From the NCBI GenBank assembly GCA_945904015.1, contig CAMDPK010000075.1, positions 1-35,707 of the forward strand: a DNA stretch of 35,707 nt. Reading direction: 5' to 3'. Position 1 is the first letter of the stretch, and every line of letters begins with the position of its first letter. Made by a program: the position numbers and the translations under genes. This DNA comes from Candidatus Kuenenia stuttgartensis. Lineage in GTDB: Bacteria; Planctomycetota; Planctomycetia; Planctomycetales; Planctomycetaceae. The notes under the pieces were generated by a model. That model did no database searches and was not told where the DNA came from. It saw only the letters and a list, made by a program, of their open reading frames with translations. This document shows positions 25,936-33,285 of the stretch, piece after piece.

Positions 25936-25960
25936 TTTGAAATTTGAAATTTGAAATTTG
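25936..25960. repeat. TTTGAAA short tandem repeat
   Basis: Three and a half copies of the 7-bp unit TTTGAAA, between the M16 stop and the 51-codon ORF. The final copy ends 8 bp before that ORF's ATG and may affect its translation start (inference). Confidence 0.85.
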
Positions 25961-25968
25961 GTGATGAC

Positions 25969-26124
25969 ATGGCTGTTCCTGAGAACGTCAAAAAGATGTG
26001 GGTCGAGATCCAACGGAAGTACGACTTTCCAGTCAACGCGATCGGAGTGCGGATCAATCAGAAGGATTCCGCCACGCTGAAAGTTTGGAAGGACGAGGGG
26101 ATCGATCAGTTTCAGAAGAAGTAG
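25969..26124 (+). CDS. Small hypothetical protein, possibly truncated
   Basis: A 51-residue frame, MAVPENVKKMWVEIQRKYDF at the start and ending EGIDQFQKK, with a plausible amphipathic helix and a Lys/Glu-rich, soluble composition. I do not recognise a family. Its composition is protein-like rather than Arg/Ser-rich as in antisense frames, which argues that it is real. GTGATG upstream gives only a weak ribosome-binding site. Its TAG stop is contributed by the first bases (GTAGG) of palindromic element 11. The protein may therefore end where the element inserted. Confidence 0.55.
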   Translation: MAVPENVKKMWVEIQRKYDFPVNAIGVRINQKDSATLKVWKDEGIDQFQKK

Positions 26125-26188
26125 GATGGGCACTCTTGCCCGTCCTCCAGCGACGACGAACGCGGACGGGCAAGAGTGCCCATCCTAC
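26121..26188. repeat. Palindromic repeat (element 11) forming a stop codon
   Basis: A perfect 25-bp inverted repeat (arms 26121-26145 and 26164-26188, starting GTAGGATGGGCACTCTTGCC) around an 18-bp spacer. Same arm family as elements 9 and 14. Its GTAG tip contains the stop of the upstream small ORF, and it lies 23 bp before the start of the TPR/receiver gene. Confidence 0.92.
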
Positions 26189-26211
26189 GGACAAGTGTGG
26201 GGAGTGTTTTC

Positions 26212-27465
26212 ATGCTGACTCATGACAGCGATTCTGCGGCGTTTGAAGCGATGTTGCATCGTGGGGTGTCCGCAGCTCGCGCCGGGTTGCGCTCCGTCGC
26301 GGCGTCTCAATTGGAGCGGGCGGCCGAAGATTTGCCCGATGACCCCAACGTGTGGTTGTGGCTGGCGTGGGTTGCCAACTCGCCAGACAACACCATTCGC
26401 TGCTTGGAGCGTGTGTTGGAATTGTCACCGGGACACGCGACCGCGACCGCTGGCCTCGCGTGGGCTCGCGCTCTGGCGCGCGATCCGCTGATTGAGCCGG
26501 TCACCGCTCCGATCAGCTTGATCGTTGGCGAGTGCGACGCATCGGTCGCATCTGAGACCCAAGCAGAATCGTCGACAATCGATCTTGCCGCCGAGTCGGC
26601 CGAGGCGGAGTCCGCATCGGAAACTCCTGGTGAACCTGCTTCGGAAATCACGACTGATCCGCGAATGGACTCATCGGAGGAGATCATCCCAAGTCGCCTG
26701 TCGGTCGAAATGTCGGTGGAACCTGTCTCGGCAACGATTCCGCAAATACTCGCGGAATCACCGCCGGAGGATTCCACTCGTCGCCGATGGGGCGATTTGG
26801 TGCAGCGCGGTTCGGAATCTCTGACCGATGCCGCCGCTTGGCCCAGTCTTGTTCCGCCCCCGCTGCCAAGTCTCATCCCGCCCCCGTTGCCGTCAGCGGC
26901 CGCGATTGCTCAGGCCGAACCCGAACCGCTCGTGCGGTCGCGATTCCAGGGGATGTTCGCAGCACATTCAGTGGCACCCACTGAGCCGACGACTGATGCT
27001 GATCTCAGACACGAAGCCGTCACGGACGTCGACGCATTGACGAAGTCGTTCAACCCGCCGACGGCGGCGGACTCCGCGGACGGACGACCGCTGGTGATGG
27101 TCGTCGACGACAGCCCGACGGTGCGCAAACTCGTGTCGTTGACGTTGGAACGCCGCGGTTTTCGAGTGATCTCCGCATTCGACGGCGTGGCCGCGATCAA
27201 GGAACTCGGCTCGTGCCGACCCGACCTGATCCTGTTGGACATCAACATGCCTCGGCTGGACGGCTATCGGCTGTGCAAGCTCATCAAGAAGCACGAGGCC
27301 ACGCAGTCGATTCCGGTCGTGATGCTGTCTGGCAAAGACGGGATGTTCGACAAGCTGCGCGGCCGATTGGTCGGCTGCTCGGACTACATCACCAAACCGT
27401 TTGAAGCGGATGCCCTGACTCACAAAGTCGCAAAGTATTTGAATCCCGCTAGCAGTTCGCTGTAG
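26212..27465 (+). CDS. Hybrid response regulator: TPR-like N-terminus plus CheY receiver
   Basis: A 417-residue protein in three parts. Residues 1-90 form a TPR-like helical unit (AARAGLRSVAASQLERAAEDLPDDPNVWLWLAWVANSPDN, then CLERVLELSPGHATATAGLAWARALA). Residues 95-285 are a disordered Ser/Glu/Pro linker with PPPLPSLIPPPLPS. Residues 293-415 are a receiver with D299/D300, phospho-acceptor D343 (LLDINMP), the Ser of MLSGKDG and K395 (TKPF). This receiver type is close to PilG/PilH-like regulators. The start is ATG 26212 with GGGAG upstream. It is the first gene of a small chemotaxis-like cluster; the TAG stop lies in element 12. Confidence 0.88.
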   Translation: MLTHDSDSAAFEAMLHRGVSAARAGLRSVAASQLERAAEDLPDDPNVWLWLAWVANSPDNTIRCLERVLELSPGHATATAGLAWARALARDPLIEPVTAPISLIVGECDASVASETQAESSTIDLAAESAEAESASETPGEPASEITTDPRMDSSEEIIPSRLSVEMSVEPVSATIPQILAESPPEDSTRRRWGDLVQRGSESLTDAAAWPSLVPPPLPSLIPPPLPSAAAIAQAEPEPLVRSRFQGMFAAHSVAPTEPTTDADLRHEAVTDVDALTKSFNPPTAADSADGRPLVMVVDDSPTVRKLVSLTLERRGFRVISAFDGVAAIKELGSCRPDLILLDINMPRLDGYRLCKLIKKHEATQSIPVVMLSGKDGMFDKLRGRLVGCSDYITKPFEADALTHKVAKYLNPASSSL

Positions 27466-27533
27466 CCGCACTCGCCAGAGTGTGGGTGTTCCCGCAGTTC
27501 CAATTCGTCCCACGTTCTGGCGAACGTGGCTAC
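27462..27533. repeat. Palindromic repeat (element 12) forming a stop codon
   Basis: Arms at 27462-27486 and 27509-27533 pair over 25 bp with about four mismatches (GTAGCCGCACTCGCCAGAG). The first GTAG contains the TAG stop of the receiver gene, and the second arm ends 8 bp before the next gene's ATG, replacing any normal ribosome-binding site. Confidence 0.85.
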
Positions 27534-27541
27534 GTCTCGCC

Positions 27542-28039
27542 ATGAACACATTCGAAGCACCTTCCGTCGCCACTGACGGCCGGCTGTCGAGCGACGACCG
27601 GTTGGAGTCGCTGTTGGTGCATCTCGTGGGACAGCTCGAACAGCAGATGACGACCCTCGAACGGACAGAACACGTCAAACGCATGACTCGGATGATCGAA
27701 GGCTCGCTGGACATGTTGGTCACGATGATCGACGCCGGATTCGAAAACTACGACAGCAATTTCTTCTCGCACGAGTTGCCCTCCGTGTGGCGGCTGCGTG
27801 AACGGAGCAAAGTGGCCCTGGACATCTTGGACCGCGAGTCGTGGCCCAGCCTCATCGGCCTCAATCCGAAAGCCAAGAGCACGACACTGACCATGCACCG
27901 CAAACTCGGCAAGAATTTCACGCAGATTTTTCGAGACTTGTTCGCACGCTTCGGCGAAGAGTTTCAGTCGCCGCAGCTCCGCGAAGATTTTCGCGAAAGT
28001 TGCACTGTTCTCCTGGATGACTTCCTCGAGCGCTGGTAG
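27542..28039 (+). CDS. Hypothetical protein within the chemotaxis-like cluster
   Basis: A 165-residue soluble protein, predicted mostly alpha-helical (for example DRLESLLVHLVGQLEQQMTTLERTEHVKRMTRMIEGSLDMLVTMIDAGFENYD and a C-terminal FTQIFRDLFARFGEEFQSPQLREDFRESCTVLLDDFLERW). No domain is recognised and there is no signal peptide. It lies between two receiver proteins and upstream of a CheW-like gene, so a regulatory or scaffold part of that pathway is likely. ATG 27542 has no visible ribosome-binding site because a palindromic element ends directly before it. Confidence 0.75.
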   Translation: MNTFEAPSVATDGRLSSDDRLESLLVHLVGQLEQQMTTLERTEHVKRMTRMIEGSLDMLVTMIDAGFENYDSNFFSHELPSVWRLRERSKVALDILDRESWPSLIGLNPKAKSTTLTMHRKLGKNFTQIFRDLFARFGEEFQSPQLREDFRESCTVLLDDFLERW

Positions 28040-28062
28040 TCCCCAACCCCAGATCCCTTCCG

Positions 28063-28518
28063 ATGTCCACCACCATTCTTGTTGTTGATGACAGTCCAAC
28101 CGCTCAGCGGCTGATCCGCTTGGCGGTCGAGGCGGGTGGGTATCGAGTACTCACGGCGTCCGATGGCAACGAGGCGATCGACGTCGCGCTGCGCGAGCGA
28201 CCTGACCTGATCGTGCTCGACATCATCCTGCCGAAGAAGAACGGCTTTCAGGTCTGCCGACATCTCAAGGCGCATCCGGAAACGCGCGGGATCAAGGTTG
28301 TGTTGCTCAGCAGCAAGAGCCACGAAATGGACATCCTGTGGGGCAAACGCCAAGGGGCCGACGGGTATCTGACCAAACCGTTCGAGTCGGAGCAGTTGCT
28401 GGCTTGCATCGAGTCCACTCTGGAGGCCGAACCGACTCCACTGCTCATTCCGAGTTTGGCCGGTGAGGACATCCGCTTACCGACCGTCGAAATCCAAAAC
28501 TCAAAGGTGCGATCGTGA
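28063..28518 (+). CDS. Single-domain response regulator (CheY/PilH-like)
   Basis: A 151-residue receiver with D9/D10 (VVDDSP), phospho-acceptor D53 (VLDIILPKKNGFQVCRHLK), Ser83 (LLSSKS) and K105 (GYLTKPFE). A 27-residue tail follows the receiver fold and has no output domain, so it works through protein contacts. IILPKKNGFQ is characteristic of PilH-like regulators. It overlaps the CheW-like gene by 4 bp (GTGA), indicating joint synthesis. Confidence 0.9.
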   Translation: MSTTILVVDDSPTAQRLIRLAVEAGGYRVLTASDGNEAIDVALRERPDLIVLDIILPKKNGFQVCRHLKAHPETRGIKVVLLSSKSHEMDILWGKRQGADGYLTKPFESEQLLACIESTLEAEPTPLLIPSLAGEDIRLPTVEIQNSKVRS

Positions 28519-29111
28519 CTGACATGATGCTCTCGCCAGACAAAGCCGCGCCCGTCGAAGAACTCAGCCTGTATGAACTGGCCGCGAAGATCGCCCGCGA
28601 AACGCTGGGATCGTCGACCGACGCGCAGCGACCAGAAGAAGAAACCTCCTCCGTGAAGCATGTGCTGTTCGTGCTCGACGACATGCAGTACGCCGTGCCG
28701 ATGGACAACGTTCTGGAACTTCAACGTCTGCCGCGCATCACGCCGTTGCCGGACGTTCCCGATTGGCTGCGCGGCGTGACAAATCTGCGCGGCGATGTGC
28801 TGTCGGTCGTCGACCTGCGCTCGCTGCTGGGACTTCCGTCTGCGGAGAGTGCCGTATCGCAACGACTGATCGTGGTCCGTTCGACACTCGAGGAAATCGC
28901 CACTGGCTGGATCGTCGATCGAGTGATCGGCGTACGGCGTCTCGCAATGCAAAACTTGCAGCCGTGTTCAACGCTGACGACCGGAGCGGCCGTCGGATTC
29001 CTGAACGGGATCGTCGAATGCGACGATCATCTGATCGCCGTCCTGGACGTCAACCGCGTCCTCGCGTCGCCAGAGATGCGGCAGTTCGAGCCAACCTGGC
29101 AAGCCGCGTAA
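28515..29111 (+). CDS. CheW-like coupling protein (PilI-like)
   Basis: A 198-residue protein with a CheW domain from about residue 45 (KHVLFVLDDMQYAVPMDNVLELQRL, then LPDVPDWLRGVTNLRGDVLSVVDLRSLLGLP, then IVDRVIGVRRL and GIVECDDHLIAVLDVNRVLA). It would couple receptors to a CheA-type kinase, though none is in the window. The N-terminal 40 residues are an extension with a helical segment (YELAAKIARETLG). The start is GTG 28515, coupled to the preceding gene. A hairpin with a T-tract follows. Confidence 0.9.
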   Translation: MTDMMLSPDKAAPVEELSLYELAAKIARETLGSSTDAQRPEEETSSVKHVLFVLDDMQYAVPMDNVLELQRLPRITPLPDVPDWLRGVTNLRGDVLSVVDLRSLLGLPSAESAVSQRLIVVRSTLEEIATGWIVDRVIGVRRLAMQNLQPCSTLTTGAAVGFLNGIVECDDHLIAVLDVNRVLASPEMRQFEPTWQAA

Positions 29112-29114
29112 CGT

Positions 29115-29144
29115 AGCCGAGTCACTCCGTGACTCGGCTGTTTT
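29115..29144 (+). terminator. Terminator-like hairpin (element 13) after the CheW-like gene
   Basis: AGCCGAGTCAC-TCC-GTGACTCGGCT is a perfect 11-bp stem with a 3-nt loop, followed by GTTTT. It begins just after GTAG, 3 bp after the TAA stop. Its shape and tail fit an intrinsic terminator closing the signalling cluster, although the GTAG lead links it to the palindromic family. Confidence 0.7.
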
Positions 29145-29184
29145 AGCTTGCGAATCGTGGCTCCGCTTGCCAACGTATCGCCTC

Positions 29185-30096
29185 ATGTCCGCGCCCGATC
29201 CGTCCCAATTTGGAGAACCGCCCGACTTGCCCTCAGTCGGAACCGCGTTCGCGCGGCTGTGCGAGGTCATCGCGAAGCTCCGTTCACCGACCGGCTGCCC
29301 CTGGGATCGACAGCAAACGCTCGAAACCATCAAGCCGTTCACGCTTGAAGAAACCTACGAACTGCTCGAAGCGATCGACTCGCAGGACGACACGGCGATC
29401 GTCGAGGAACTCGGCGACGTGCTGTTGCAGGTCGTGCTGGATGCGCAGATCGGCCGCGACGAACAGCGGTTCGGTATCGAACAAGTCCTCGACGTCATCA
29501 CTCGCAAGATGATCGAGCGGCACCCGCATGTCTTCGACACCGTAAAAGCGCACACAGCCGAAGAGGTGCTGACGAATTGGGACCGTGCCAAACAACACGA
29601 GAAGCAACGAGATTCGATCTTCGACGGACTGCCGGCCGCGCTGCCGGCTTTGGCTCGCTGTGCCCGAATCTCCGACAAAGCGGCTCGTGTCGGCTATGAC
29701 TTCCCGCATCGAGCAATGCTGTTCGACAAACTTCGAGAAGAGATCAACGAACTCGCCCAAGAACTGTTTGCCGATGGCCAAATCCCACAGATGGCGGCGT
29801 CGGTGGACATGACTCCGGTCCCGGACGAGCCGATTGCGGACGCGGCTCAGCGGGACCGAATTGAATCGGAATTCGGGGACGTGCTGTTCGTCGTGGCCAA
29901 CTTGGCTCGCCGTTGGAAGATCAATCCCGAAGAAGCCCTCCGCCGTAGCAACTCCAAGTTTGAACGCCGCGTGCGGTTCATCGAGGAAGCTTTACAGGCC
30001 CAAGGTCGCAGCATCCGCGACGCGACACTTCAAGAAATGGAAGAGCTGTATCAAGCCGGCAAGCGGCAGGAACCAAAGGCCGATTCCCGGCCGTGA
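29185..30096 (+). CDS. mazG: Nucleoside triphosphate pyrophosphohydrolase MazG
   Basis: A 303-residue MazG with two tandem MazG domains. The first has the metal-binding pattern EETYELLEAID (E55/E56, E59) followed by EELGDVL (E74/E75, D78); the second has DKLREEINELAQEL and later IESEFGDVLFVVANLARR. The enzyme hydrolyses NTPs to NMPs and pyrophosphate and protects against aberrant nucleotides; in E. coli it also modulates ppGpp. LRSPTGCPWDRQQT is the family's usual start. ATG 29185 fits family length; ATG 29167 would add six residues. A 118-bp gap separates it from the ATP synthase operon. Confidence 0.95.
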   Translation: MSAPDPSQFGEPPDLPSVGTAFARLCEVIAKLRSPTGCPWDRQQTLETIKPFTLEETYELLEAIDSQDDTAIVEELGDVLLQVVLDAQIGRDEQRFGIEQVLDVITRKMIERHPHVFDTVKAHTAEEVLTNWDRAKQHEKQRDSIFDGLPAALPALARCARISDKAARVGYDFPHRAMLFDKLREEINELAQELFADGQIPQMAASVDMTPVPDEPIADAAQRDRIESEFGDVLFVVANLARRWKINPEEALRRSNSKFERRVRFIEEALQAQGRSIRDATLQEMEELYQAGKRQEPKADSRP

Positions 30097-30214
30097 GAAG
30101 CCACTGATCCGCAGCCTAAGAATTCCTTGCAAACCTGTAAGCAGACGCTTGCCCGGCTCCAAAGTCACCACTACTCTCCGCCCCTTTCCGTCGGTCCCTG
30201 GAGGCGGTGTTTCC

Positions 30215-30535
30215 ATGCCACGCCAGGATTCCGAGCCTCCGATGGCAGTCGCGGCATACTGGGTGTCGCGAATTTCGAGCATCTCGTTGGAGATGGTCTT
30301 GCCGGTGGGTTTGGGATATTGGCTGGATCGCCGATGGGGAACTGAACCGTGGTTGGTGTCAGTCGGTGCCTGTTTGGGAATGTGCTTGGCGATGGTCAGC
30401 CTCGTGCGGTTGTCGCAACAAGCAAACTCGAAAACAGGGTCGTCGACAAAAACAAATTCCTCCTCGGCCGCGAGTCGCGGGCAACTGCCGGCTCAGGACT
30501 CGAATCCGCAACAAGACTCGGATCAGCAATCGTGA
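30215..30535 (+). CDS. atpZ: AtpZ/AtpI-family ATP synthase accessory protein
   Basis: A 106-residue membrane protein with two hydrophobic helices. EMVLPVGLGYWLDRRWGTEPWLVSVGACLGMCLAMVSLVRL matches the AtpZ/ATPase_gene1 family found at the head of many atp operons, where it is linked to Mg2+/Ca2+ transport or to assembly. The C-terminal 35 residues are low-complexity Ser/Gln/Asn. ATG 30215 has GGAGG about 10 nt upstream. It overlaps the next gene by 4 bp (GTGA). The mazG-atpZ gap is the likely operon promoter region, but I see no consensus I would name. Confidence 0.82.
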   Translation: MPRQDSEPPMAVAAYWVSRISSISLEMVLPVGLGYWLDRRWGTEPWLVSVGACLGMCLAMVSLVRLSQQANSKTGSSTKTNSSSAASRGQLPAQDSNPQQDSDQQS

Positions 30536-30993
30536 CAGCGGACAGTGCATGGCGATTGGCGGCTCGGCGAAGTGGTTGGCTCACGGCCAGCACGGCGCTG
30601 GTGTGGCTGATCCTGGCTGGTCCGGCTCACTGGCTGTCGGGAGTGACGGGGCTTGAAGGATTGACGATCGCCGCGTTGCTGAGCTTGGTGCCAGGCTGGT
30701 TGGTGTTCTGGGGAGTGGCCGTTGTGTCGGGAGTGCCGGGACAGAACGGTCAGCCGATGGCGGTTCTCGCCGCGACTGTCGTGCGGTTGATGTTTGTGTT
30801 GTTCGGTGTGTTGGTGATGAAGTCGATTCGGCCCGACTTGGGATTGCGTGAGTTCCACGGTTGGGTGATTGCGTTCTATTCCGTGTTATTGATGGTCGAA
30901 ACGCTGCTGCTCGTCAGACCGCTTTCCAAGTCGGCTTCGGCCGACAAGGAGAAGCCGGTGGCAACGAACTCGGATTTGATCTCGGCAAGCTAA
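30532..30993 (+). CDS. AtpI-like membrane protein
   Basis: A 153-residue protein with four predicted transmembrane helices (LTASTALVWLILAGPAHWLSG, LTIAALLSLVPGWLVFWGVAVV, MAVLAATVVRLMFVLFGVLVM, GWVIAFYSVLLMVETLLLV). The layout is like the ATP synthase protein I group: four helices just before atpB. Sequence identity to AtpI is not obvious, so the name is by position and topology. The GTG start at 30532 overlaps the atpZ stop. A possible role is assistance of c-ring assembly. Confidence 0.7.
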   Translation: MTADSAWRLAARRSGWLTASTALVWLILAGPAHWLSGVTGLEGLTIAALLSLVPGWLVFWGVAVVSGVPGQNGQPMAVLAATVVRLMFVLFGVLVMKSIRPDLGLREFHGWVIAFYSVLLMVETLLLVRPLSKSASADKEKPVATNSDLISAS

Positions 30994-31007
30994 CTGCGGG
31001 GCGGGGA

Positions 31008-31961
31008 ATGGCTGGTCACGAAGACACATTTCATCACGTTCGCGATTTTCCGCACTTCGAACTTCCCTTTGGGATCAAGATCGAATTGCCGGAAATTTCG
31101 TTCTTGCCCTCGCCGGCCAAACTGATCGCGTCGATGACCGACCCGGATTTCCATGGCTCGGTGATGGGGTTGCAGTTGACCAAGTTCATGGTCCTGCAAG
31201 TGGTTGCCGGCCTGCTGACCTACTGGATTTTTACCGGCATGGTGCGGCGAGTTCGCTCCGGCCAGGCGGTCTCTGGTCGCTGGTGGAACTTCTGGGAGAT
31301 GCTGGCTCTGTTCATTCGCGATGAGGTCGTTCGCAAAACGATCGGTGAGGGGCATCACGGCCACGATGACGACAGCCACGGCCACCACGCGGCCCACGAT
31401 CACGGCCACAAGGCTGTCCAGTCGGGGCATCCGGCCGACAAGTATCTGCCGTTCGTTTGGAGCTGTTTTTTCTACGTCTTGTGGTGCAATCTGCTCGGCG
31501 CGTTTCCGTGGGTAGGGTCGGCAACCGGCGAGATCAATGTCACCGGCGCACTGGCGATCACGGCATTCGGTGCGACAGTTTATTACGGCTCGCAGGAGTT
31601 GGGTTTCGCTGGTTTCTGGAAGGCGATCGCTCCCAGCATGGATGTGCCGGGGCTTCTGAAGGCTCCGCTGTTCATCTTGATTTGGGTGATTGAGTTCGTC
31701 GGGCTGTTCATCAAGCACGGCGTGTTGGCGATTCGTCTGTTTGCGAACATCATGGCTGGCCACACGGTCGTGGCGGCGATCCTGGGGTTCATTGCGATGG
31801 ACGGTGTTTGGAACTCCGGACTGTATTATGTGGTCACTCCGGCCAGCATCTTTGGTCAAGTGGCGATCGGCATGATGGAGTTGGGGGTGGCGTTTTTGCA
31901 GGCGTACATCTTCTCGTTCTTGGCAACTTTGTTTATTGGCACGGCGGTGCATCCGCACTGA
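31008..31961 (+). CDS. atpB: ATP synthase F0 subunit a
   Basis: A 317-residue subunit a, the stator part of the proton channel. The essential arginine is seen as R243 in LAIRLFANIMAGH; the last helices (FGQVAIGMMELGVAFLQAYIFSFLATLFIGTAVH) follow as usual. An unusual His/Asp-rich loop lies at about 114-137 (HHGHDDDSHGHHAAHDHGHK), before the helix KYLPFVWSCFFYVLWCNLLGAFPW. The start is ATG 31008, 14 bp after the AtpI-like stop. The first 45 residues are hydrophilic. It is followed directly by palindromic element 14. Confidence 0.95.
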   Translation: MAGHEDTFHHVRDFPHFELPFGIKIELPEISFLPSPAKLIASMTDPDFHGSVMGLQLTKFMVLQVVAGLLTYWIFTGMVRRVRSGQAVSGRWWNFWEMLALFIRDEVVRKTIGEGHHGHDDDSHGHHAAHDHGHKAVQSGHPADKYLPFVWSCFFYVLWCNLLGAFPWVGSATGEINVTGALAITAFGATVYYGSQELGFAGFWKAIAPSMDVPGLLKAPLFILIWVIEFVGLFIKHGVLAIRLFANIMAGHTVVAAILGFIAMDGVWNSGLYYVVTPASIFGQVAIGMMELGVAFLQAYIFSFLATLFIGTAVHPH

Positions 31962-31965
31962 GTTT

Positions 31966-32017
31966 GTAGGTTGGGCACTCCTGCCCGACCTAAGACGGGC
32001 AAGAGTGCCCGTCCTAC
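31966..32017. repeat. Palindromic repeat (element 14) between atpB and atpE
   Basis: Arms at 31966-31991 and 31993-32017 form an imperfect inverted repeat (GTAGGTTGGGCACTCCTGCCC) with almost no spacer. Same arm family as elements 9 and 11. It starts 5 bp after the atpB stop and ends about 67 bp before atpE, within the operon transcript. Confidence 0.85.
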
Positions 32018-32084
32018 GTTTAACGAAATCGGTTCATTGGCAATCGGGGTTCGCCCCGGCAACTCGTTTCAGAGGAGAAAACAA

Positions 32085-32396
32085 GTGAAGCAGAGCATTC
32101 AGATTCTGGCGTTGGCCATTGCGGCCGTGGTGGCAATGGCGAGTCCGGCAGCGGCAGCCGAATCCGCGTTGATCGGCGGCGGCGCGATTGGCGCGGCGTT
32201 GACGATCTGTGGTGCCGGCTACGGCATCGGCCGGATCGGTTCAGCAGCGGTCGAAAGCATGGCTCGTCAGCCGGAAGCAGCCGGCAACATTCAAACGGCG
32301 ATGATCATCTCGGCGGCCCTCATCGAAGGTGTCACGCTGTTCGCGCTCATCGTCTGCATCGGCGGCAACGGTGCTCCGTTCCCGGTGGCCCACTGA
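32085..32396 (+). CDS. atpE: ATP synthase F0 subunit c
   Basis: A 103-residue proteolipid with two helices. The first has GGGAIGAALTICGAGYGIGRIGSAAVESMARQPEAAG and the second IQTAMIISAALIEGVTLFALIVCI, with the ion-binding carboxylate E81. The residues after the Glu (GVTL, not S/T-T) favour protons over sodium. The first 28 residues look like a signal peptide with a cleavage site (SPAAAA|ES), so the mature protein is about 75 residues. The start is GTG 32085 with AGGAG upstream. The distance from atpB is longer than usual because of element 14. Confidence 0.95.
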   Translation: MKQSIQILALAIAAVVAMASPAAAAESALIGGGAIGAALTICGAGYGIGRIGSAAVESMARQPEAAGNIQTAMIISAALIEGVTLFALIVCIGGNGAPFPVAH

Positions 32397-32490
32397 TCGC
32401 GGTGGTTATCACCGAGGCCACAAGGCTTCGGCCGGTGTTTGGTCGCCTTGGCTCAAACTCCTGAGTTCGTCACCCGAAAAAGGTGAGAGT

Positions 32491-33141
32491 ATGTGTCGGC
32501 TTTTCAAATCCAGTGCGCTGAGTCTCGTGGTGATGACGACGTGGGCGTTGCTCGCGCCGTGCGTCTTTGCGCAGGAAGTCCCAGCAGCGACCACTCCGGT
32601 CGCCGCCAAGGCCGATTCCGCAAAGCCAGCGGAAACGCATGACACGACCGTGCCGCTCAATGCCAAGCCCGACTTGGCGCTGTGGTCGTTCGTCACGTTT
32701 CTGGTGTTCCTGGCCGTGCTGCGGAAGTTCGCTTGGACTCCGCTCATCAACGGCCTGGATCAGCGAGAAACCAAGATGAAGCAGGCACTCGCGGATGCCG
32801 AGGCGGCTCGCGTCAAAGCGGAAGCGATGCTGGCCGATCATGCCAAGAAGCTCGACAAAGTGCAGGACGAGGTCAAGGAAATCTTGGCCGAGGCTCGCCG
32901 GGATGCGGAGCACACCAAGCAAGACATCGTTGCAACGGCGAACAAAGAAGCCGAAGCGACTCGCAAGCGAGCGGTCGAAGACATCGAGCACGCTCGCGAC
33001 TTGGCGATGAAGGAGTTGTTCGATTTCGTGTCGTCCAACGTGATCGGTGCCACCGAACACGTCCTCGGCCGAGCGTTGTCGGGCGACGACCAGAATCGCC
33101 TCGTACAAGAAGCGCTGAATCAGATGGGATCGAAGACGTAG
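32491..33141 (+). CDS. atpF: ATP synthase F0 subunit b
   Basis: A 216-residue subunit b of the peripheral stalk. It has an extra N-terminal signal-like segment (SSALSLVVMTTWALLAPCVFAQE, about 8-30) and a Pro/Ala-rich spacer before the usual membrane helix (LALWSFVTFLVFLAVLRKFAWTPL, about 70-92). A long charged coiled coil (QRETKMKQALADAEAARVKAEAMLADHAKKLDKVQDEVKEIL and onwards) follows. ATG 32491 has an AAAGGTGAG ribosome-binding site. A palindromic element lies between it and atpH. Confidence 0.92.
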   Translation: MCRLFKSSALSLVVMTTWALLAPCVFAQEVPAATTPVAAKADSAKPAETHDTTVPLNAKPDLALWSFVTFLVFLAVLRKFAWTPLINGLDQRETKMKQALADAEAARVKAEAMLADHAKKLDKVQDEVKEILAEARRDAEHTKQDIVATANKEAEATRKRAVEDIEHARDLAMKELFDFVSSNVIGATEHVLGRALSGDDQNRLVQEALNQMGSKT

Positions 33142-33156
33142 CCCCAGACACGCACA

Positions 33157-33274
33157 AACCCCACCGGGCTTGTCCCGGTGGCTCGCGGGCTTCTGCACTA
33201 CTCGATTCGTTGAGTTGCCGAAGTCTGCGAGTAGTGCAGAAGCCGTTTAACCACCGGGGCAAGCCCGGTGGGGT
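33157..33274. repeat. Palindromic repeat (element 15) between atpF and atpH
   Basis: Arms at 33157-33203 and 33228-33274 pair over 47 bp with few mismatches (ACCCCACCGGGCTTGTCCCG at the left end), around a 24-bp spacer containing ATTCGTTGAGTTGC. Within each arm, CACCGGGCTTGTCCCGGTG forms its own small hairpin. It shares arms with element 16. It fills the atpF-atpH gap and ends 11 bp before the atpH start. Confidence 0.92.
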
Positions 33275-33285
33275 GAGAACAGAAG

